Assembly: GCA_035307785.1 (NCBI GenBank)
Contig: DATGHS010000067.1
Span: 1-6,316, forward strand
Direction of reading: 5' to 3'
DNA from: DATGHS01 sp035307785
Lineage (GTDB): Bacteria > Planctomycetota > Planctomycetia > Gemmatales > Gemmataceae
Length of the DNA stretch: 6,316 bases
Shown piece by piece: positions 5,133 to 6,316 of the stretch (position 1 is the first letter of the stretch; the number at the start of each line of letters is the position of its first letter). A program made the position numbers and the translations under genes. Under the pieces are notes generated by a model that saw nothing but the letters and a program-made list of their open reading frames with translations, did not search any database and was not told the origin of the DNA.

Positions 5133-5588
5133 ATGAAGAGCGTGACGCGGCGAGATGCACTCAAGTTTGCGGCCATCGGGACAATCGTGTCTTATGCCGG
5201 AACTGGCCGCGCGCAAGAAAAAAAGAAGCCGTTGCCTGGAGAGAAATCAGATGACCAAGTCAAAGTGAAAAGCGCCGACTTTGAGTCGCTTGGCAAGAAG
5301 CTAGAGGCATTCCATTCGAAGCTGACCGAAGGAGAAGCAAATATCTTCGAGTTCTTGATCGAAAACGCGGCTGCGGCAGCTTCGCTGACGCCGCCGCCCA
5401 AGTGGTTCACGGTCAGGCCGCATTTCAAGTTCAAGCCGCGTGGCGCTAAGCACTTGGTGTCGGGTGGCGCCGATGGCTTAACGATCTTGATTACGGGCCG
5501 AGGCAAAATCATTGTCGTGCCGCCGGAGGGGCCTCTACCTACGGAAGTCCCGACCGATGTACTTGGAGCTGTTCGCATCCAAGGATGA
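5133..5588 (+). CDS. Small Tat-signal protein of unknown function
   Basis: A 151-residue protein I do not recognise. The N-terminus MKSVTRRDALKFAAIGTIVS has a twin-arginine motif (T-R-R-D-A-L-K, residues 5-11), a short hydrophobic stretch, and a possible signal peptidase site after GRA (residue 27), so export is likely. After a lysine-rich linker (29-48) comes a probable amphipathic helix, residues 50-83: FESLGKKLEAFHSKLTEGE followed by IFEFLIENAAAAA. The second half is glycine- and proline-rich with a beta-like core (GLTILITGRGKIIVVPPEG, 115-133). No cysteines are present in the mature part, so it is not an obvious metal- or haem-binding protein. It sits 131 bp downstream of the SUFU gene with no visible terminator or strong promoter between, and ends against a convergent slipin gene. 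The helix resembles the short 'KL..F...LT..E..I...L...A' segments seen in some small bacterial proteins, but this may be only compositional. Confidence 0.8.
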   Translation: MKSVTRRDALKFAAIGTIVSYAGTGRAQEKKKPLPGEKSDDQVKVKSADFESLGKKLEAFHSKLTEGEANIFEFLIENAAAAASLTPPPKWFTVRPHFKFKPRGAKHLVSGGADGLTILITGRGKIIVVPPEGPLPTEVPTDVLGAVRIQG

Positions 5589-5616
5589 CAGTGACGCAAC
5601 GATGGAAATCGAGGAT

Positions 5617-5630
5617 AAAGGAGCTCCTTT
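5617..5630. repeat. 14-bp perfect palindrome between convergent genes
   Basis: AAAGGAGCTCCTTT reads the same on both strands. It lies 28 bp after the small Tat gene stop and just before the A-run of the leftward terminator. With no loop it is a poor hairpin. It could be a protein-binding site or chance; I assign no function. Confidence 0.35.
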
Positions 5631-5632
5631 GG

Positions 5633-5668
5633 AAAAAAACAACCCCGGCAGCCTTCGCTTCCGGGGTT
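5633..5668 (-). terminator. Intrinsic terminator of the slipin gene
   Basis: Read on the minus strand: an 8-bp stem AACCCCGG / CCGGGGTT (5668-5661 with 5648-5641) around a 12-nt loop, in which a further 3-bp AGC/GCT stem closes a GAAG tetraloop, then G and seven consecutive T (5639-5633). The stem begins 8 nt after the slipin stop codon. On the plus strand the hairpin is followed by CGCGCAC with no T-run, so it would terminate the rightward genes weakly at best. Confidence 0.92.
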
Positions 5669-5676
5669 CGCGCACA

Positions 5677-6316
5677 TCACAGCAGATTCAACACCCGCTC
5701 GGCCAGGCCCTTGTCACCGAGGACGACGTTGAGCTTGCCGGCGGCGGCGATCTTTTCCAGGACTTCCAACTCACGCAAGCGCATGAGCGTGGGGTTGTCC
5801 TGGAGCAGCTTGGCGGTGTTGGCCTGGCTGCGCATGGCGGCCGTTTCTTCGCGGCGGACGATCAGGTTGGCCTCGGCGGCCTTCTTGGCTTCCGTCACCT
5901 TGTTGAGCAGGTCCTTCATCTCGCCCGGCAAGATGAGGTCGCGGATGCCCGCGGCAATCACTTCCAGGCCCAGCGAAGGCGCCCGCCGGCGCAGGCCATC
6001 TTCCAACTCCCGGGCCACGCCGTCCTTGTCGGTCAGGAAGTTGTCGAGTTCGCGCGCGCCCAACAAGGCCCGCAGCACGAGCTGCGTTTCGCGGTAGAGC
6101 GCCTGCCGAGCATCATCGGCTACGCTTACGGCCAGGCGCGCATCGGCCACGCGGTAGGTTACCTTGGCATTGAGCCGCAGCGTCACCTTGTCGGCCGTCA
6201 TGATCTCCTGGCCGGCCACGTCGAGCAGTTGCTCACGCAGGTCCACCGGCACAAGCTTCACCTCGGCCAGGTTCTTCCAGAAGGCGTAGCGGCCGCTGGG
6301 CAGCGTCTCGACATAG
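5677..6316 (-). CDS. Slipin family SPFH/band-7 protein, N-terminus missing
   Basis: The frame is open through the right edge; 212 C-terminal residues are visible from TAT at 6315, and the true start with the expected membrane anchor lies outside the window. The SPFH domain is recognised from GRYAFWKNL (8-16 of the visible part), VDLREQLLDVAGQEIMTAD (24-42), KVTLRLNAKVTYRVADA (43-59) and ALYRETQLVLRALLG (72-86), ending with IRDLILPGEMKDLLNKV (124-140). A charged helix follows (EAKKAAEANLIVRREETAA, 142-160), then LLQDNPTLMRLRELEVLEKIA, typical of bacterial slipins. These proteins oligomerise at membranes as scaffolds; bacterial partners are often NfeD proteases, but none is visible here. A GTG at 6261 could be mistaken for the start, but homologous sequence continues upstream of it. 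The gene ends in an intrinsic terminator and is convergent with the small Tat gene. Confidence 0.93.
   Translation of the reverse strand, partial: YVETLPSGRYAFWKNLAEVKLVPVDLREQLLDVAGQEIMTADKVTLRLNAKVTYRVADARLAVSVADDARQALYRETQLVLRALLGARELDNFLTDKDGVARELEDGLRRRAPSLGLEVIAAGIRDLILPGEMKDLLNKVTEAKKAAEANLIVRREETAAMRSQANTAKLLQDNPTLMRLRELEVLEKIAAAGKLNVVLGDKGLAERVLNLL

Noticed and set aside
5585..6097. Rightward open frame overlapping the small Tat gene stop (ATGA)
   Set aside because: It runs antisense through the conserved slipin gene and its terminator, and its serine/arginine-rich composition is typical of a shadow frame.

Overview
The window looks like a piece of a planctomycete chromosome, probably Pirellulales-like. 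This rests on a Tat-exported DUF1501 protein, a second small Tat-exported protein, a small hypothetical protein with an 'NARR..LI.KK..GL.PEE..EL..LQ' block that I associate with planctomycete genomes, and a moderately GC-rich composition. The lineage is inferred from gene content only; there is no rRNA or marker gene.

Layout. Positions 1-879 hold three leftward genes: a small hypothetical protein (879 to 514), a VapB-type antitoxin (347 to 144), and a VapC/PIN toxin whose start is inside the window (140) but whose body runs off the left edge. Positions 880-1274 are non-coding by my reading and contain a perfect TATAAT box for the leftward gene and a 7-bp-arm inverted repeat. Positions 1275-2345 encode a sigma-54 enhancer-binding activator with an FhlA-like AAA+ core and a Fis-type HTH, but no recognisable sensor domain. 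The 218-bp gap after it holds a tandem pair of operator-like sites (2366-2400) and a candidate -24/-12 promoter (2493-2507) ahead of a seven-iron (3Fe-4S/4Fe-4S) ferredoxin of the FdxA type (2564-2872), which carries extra cysteines.

The rightward run continues with a DUF1501 Tat protein (2959-4356), a suppressor-of-fused (SUFU) domain protein (4378-5001) and a small Tat-signal protein of unknown function (5133-5588). It meets a convergent gene at an intrinsic terminator (5633-5668). That gene is an SPFH/band-7 slipin (6316 to 5677), cut by the right edge so that its N-terminus is missing.

How the parts may work together. The most interesting unit is activator, paired upstream sites, -24/-12 promoter and ferredoxin: the geometry fits an activator controlling its neighbour from about 125-145 bp upstream. 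This is an inference from sequence layout. The DUF1501 and SUFU genes are 21 bp apart and probably co-transcribed, but I see no known pathway linking them. The TA pair is an ordinary accessory module.
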